The position numbers were made by a program, and so were the translations under genes. Below the pieces are notes generated by a model. It ran no database searches and was not told where the DNA came from. It saw only the letters and a list, made by a program, of their open reading frames with translations. A stretch of 6,517 bases of DNA from UKL13-2 sp031370625 (lineage in GTDB: Bacteria > Pseudomonadota > Gammaproteobacteria > Burkholderiales > Usitatibacteraceae), in contig JANMQR010000165.1 in assembly GCA_031370625.1 (NCBI GenBank), forward strand, positions 1 to 6,517, read 5' to 3'. Below are positions 6,208 to 6,517 of the stretch, piece after piece. How positions within the stretch are numbered: the first letter of the stretch is position 1; each line of letters begins with the position of its first letter.

Positions 6208-6517
6208 TTTGCTCTGCTCGGCCACTACGTGAAGCAGCATTTGCCGCGCAAACGCGTCCCGCTCAACGCTCGCATGTACGCTCAGTGCCGCCCCGCCAGC
6301 GAGCGCATGCAGCGCGCCGGTTGCACGGTAGCGCACCCACCAGGAGCTATCGCGAGCCAGTGAAATAAGCGTGGCAATATCGTCTTCCAAACCAATTCTT
6401 CCCAGTGCACGTGCGCACTCCATTCGCACTAGCCAGCTTTGATCATGGGTATGCGCGAGTACGAGCTCGCGATCAGCAAATGAACCCATGCGCCCCAGCG
6501 CGTGCATGATCGCGGCG
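6205..6517 (-). CDS. HEAT-repeat protein, C-terminal part (runs off right edge)
   Basis: The reading frame stays open to the window edge, so at least 103 C-terminal residues of a longer protein are seen and the true start lies outside; an internal ATG at 6507 is not a credible start. The visible part is built of helical HEAT-type repeats with an exact 31-residue period: HALGRMG recurs as RALGRIG, and WLVRMECA recurs as WWVRYRAT 31 residues later, with the conserved V-R pair at the start of the second helix. HEAT arrays are protein-binding solenoids without catalytic residues. Its coupling to the glycosyltransferase suggests a scaffold or regulator for polysaccharide synthesis, which is inference. 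Whether it has an N-terminal membrane segment, as some such partners do, cannot be seen here. Confidence 0.85.
   Translation of the reverse strand, partial: AAIMHALGRMGSFADRELVLAHTHDQSWLVRMECARALGRIGLEDDIATLISLARDSSWWVRYRATGALHALAGGAALSVHASVERDAFARQMLLHVVAEQSK

Noticed and set aside
5732..6232. Open frame of 166 codons on the plus strand opposite the glycosyltransferase
   Set aside because: It is antisense to the GT2 catalytic domain, with a His/Arg-rich composition and no domain signature. The minus-strand gene explains the conservation.
6205..6507. Complete 100-residue protein starting at the ATG at 6507
   Set aside because: The frame continues open to the window edge and the ATG falls inside a HEAT repeat, so this is the tail of a longer gene.

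Overview
The window is a compact bacterial chromosomal segment of moderate GC content. The protein families (a DadA-type D-amino acid dehydrogenase, a medium-form threonine ammonia-lyase with one ACT domain, and a DUF4743-type Nudix protein) and the short GTCATCCC-ended extragenic palindromes suggest a proteobacterium, most likely beta or gamma. This is a judgement from family resemblance, not a database result. I see no phage, insertion-sequence transposase, CRISPR array or RNA gene.

Layout from left to right. Positions 1-100 hold two extragenic hairpins, one of them a REP-like GC-rich palindrome. Positions 101-955 (minus strand) encode a Nudix-fold protein with an N-terminal DUF4743-like domain and a degenerate Nudix box. 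A 105-bp divergent intergenic region (956-1060) separates it from a plus-strand cluster: dadA (1061-2314), a threonine/serine ammonia-lyase of the ilvA type (2338-3561), and a membrane-anchored M28 metallopeptidase (3561-4550). The cluster has a 23-bp gap between the first two genes and a one-base stop/start overlap between the last two. It looks like one transcription unit for amino-acid and peptide salvage: the peptidase would release amino acids outside the cytoplasm, DadA would oxidise D-amino acids to keto acids and feed electrons to quinone, and the lyase would deaminate threonine or serine. The joint pathway is inference; the individual families are clear.

A 251-bp convergent intergenic region (4551-4801) contains a 100-bp element with imperfect terminal inverted repeats (4594-4693), followed by a GC-rich palindrome with a T-tract (4704-4766) that could end the salvage operon.

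The right third is a second, minus-strand operon: the C-terminal end of a HEAT-repeat protein (6205 to beyond the right edge) whose stop codon overlaps by one base the start of a membrane-embedded processive family 2 glycosyltransferase (4802-6205). The glycosyltransferase has all the catalytic signatures of the cellulose synthase/poly-N-acetylglucosamine synthase type, so an extracellular or envelope polysaccharide is the likely product. The coupled HEAT-repeat partner is the least ordinary feature of the window. I found no clear sign of a wholly new system.
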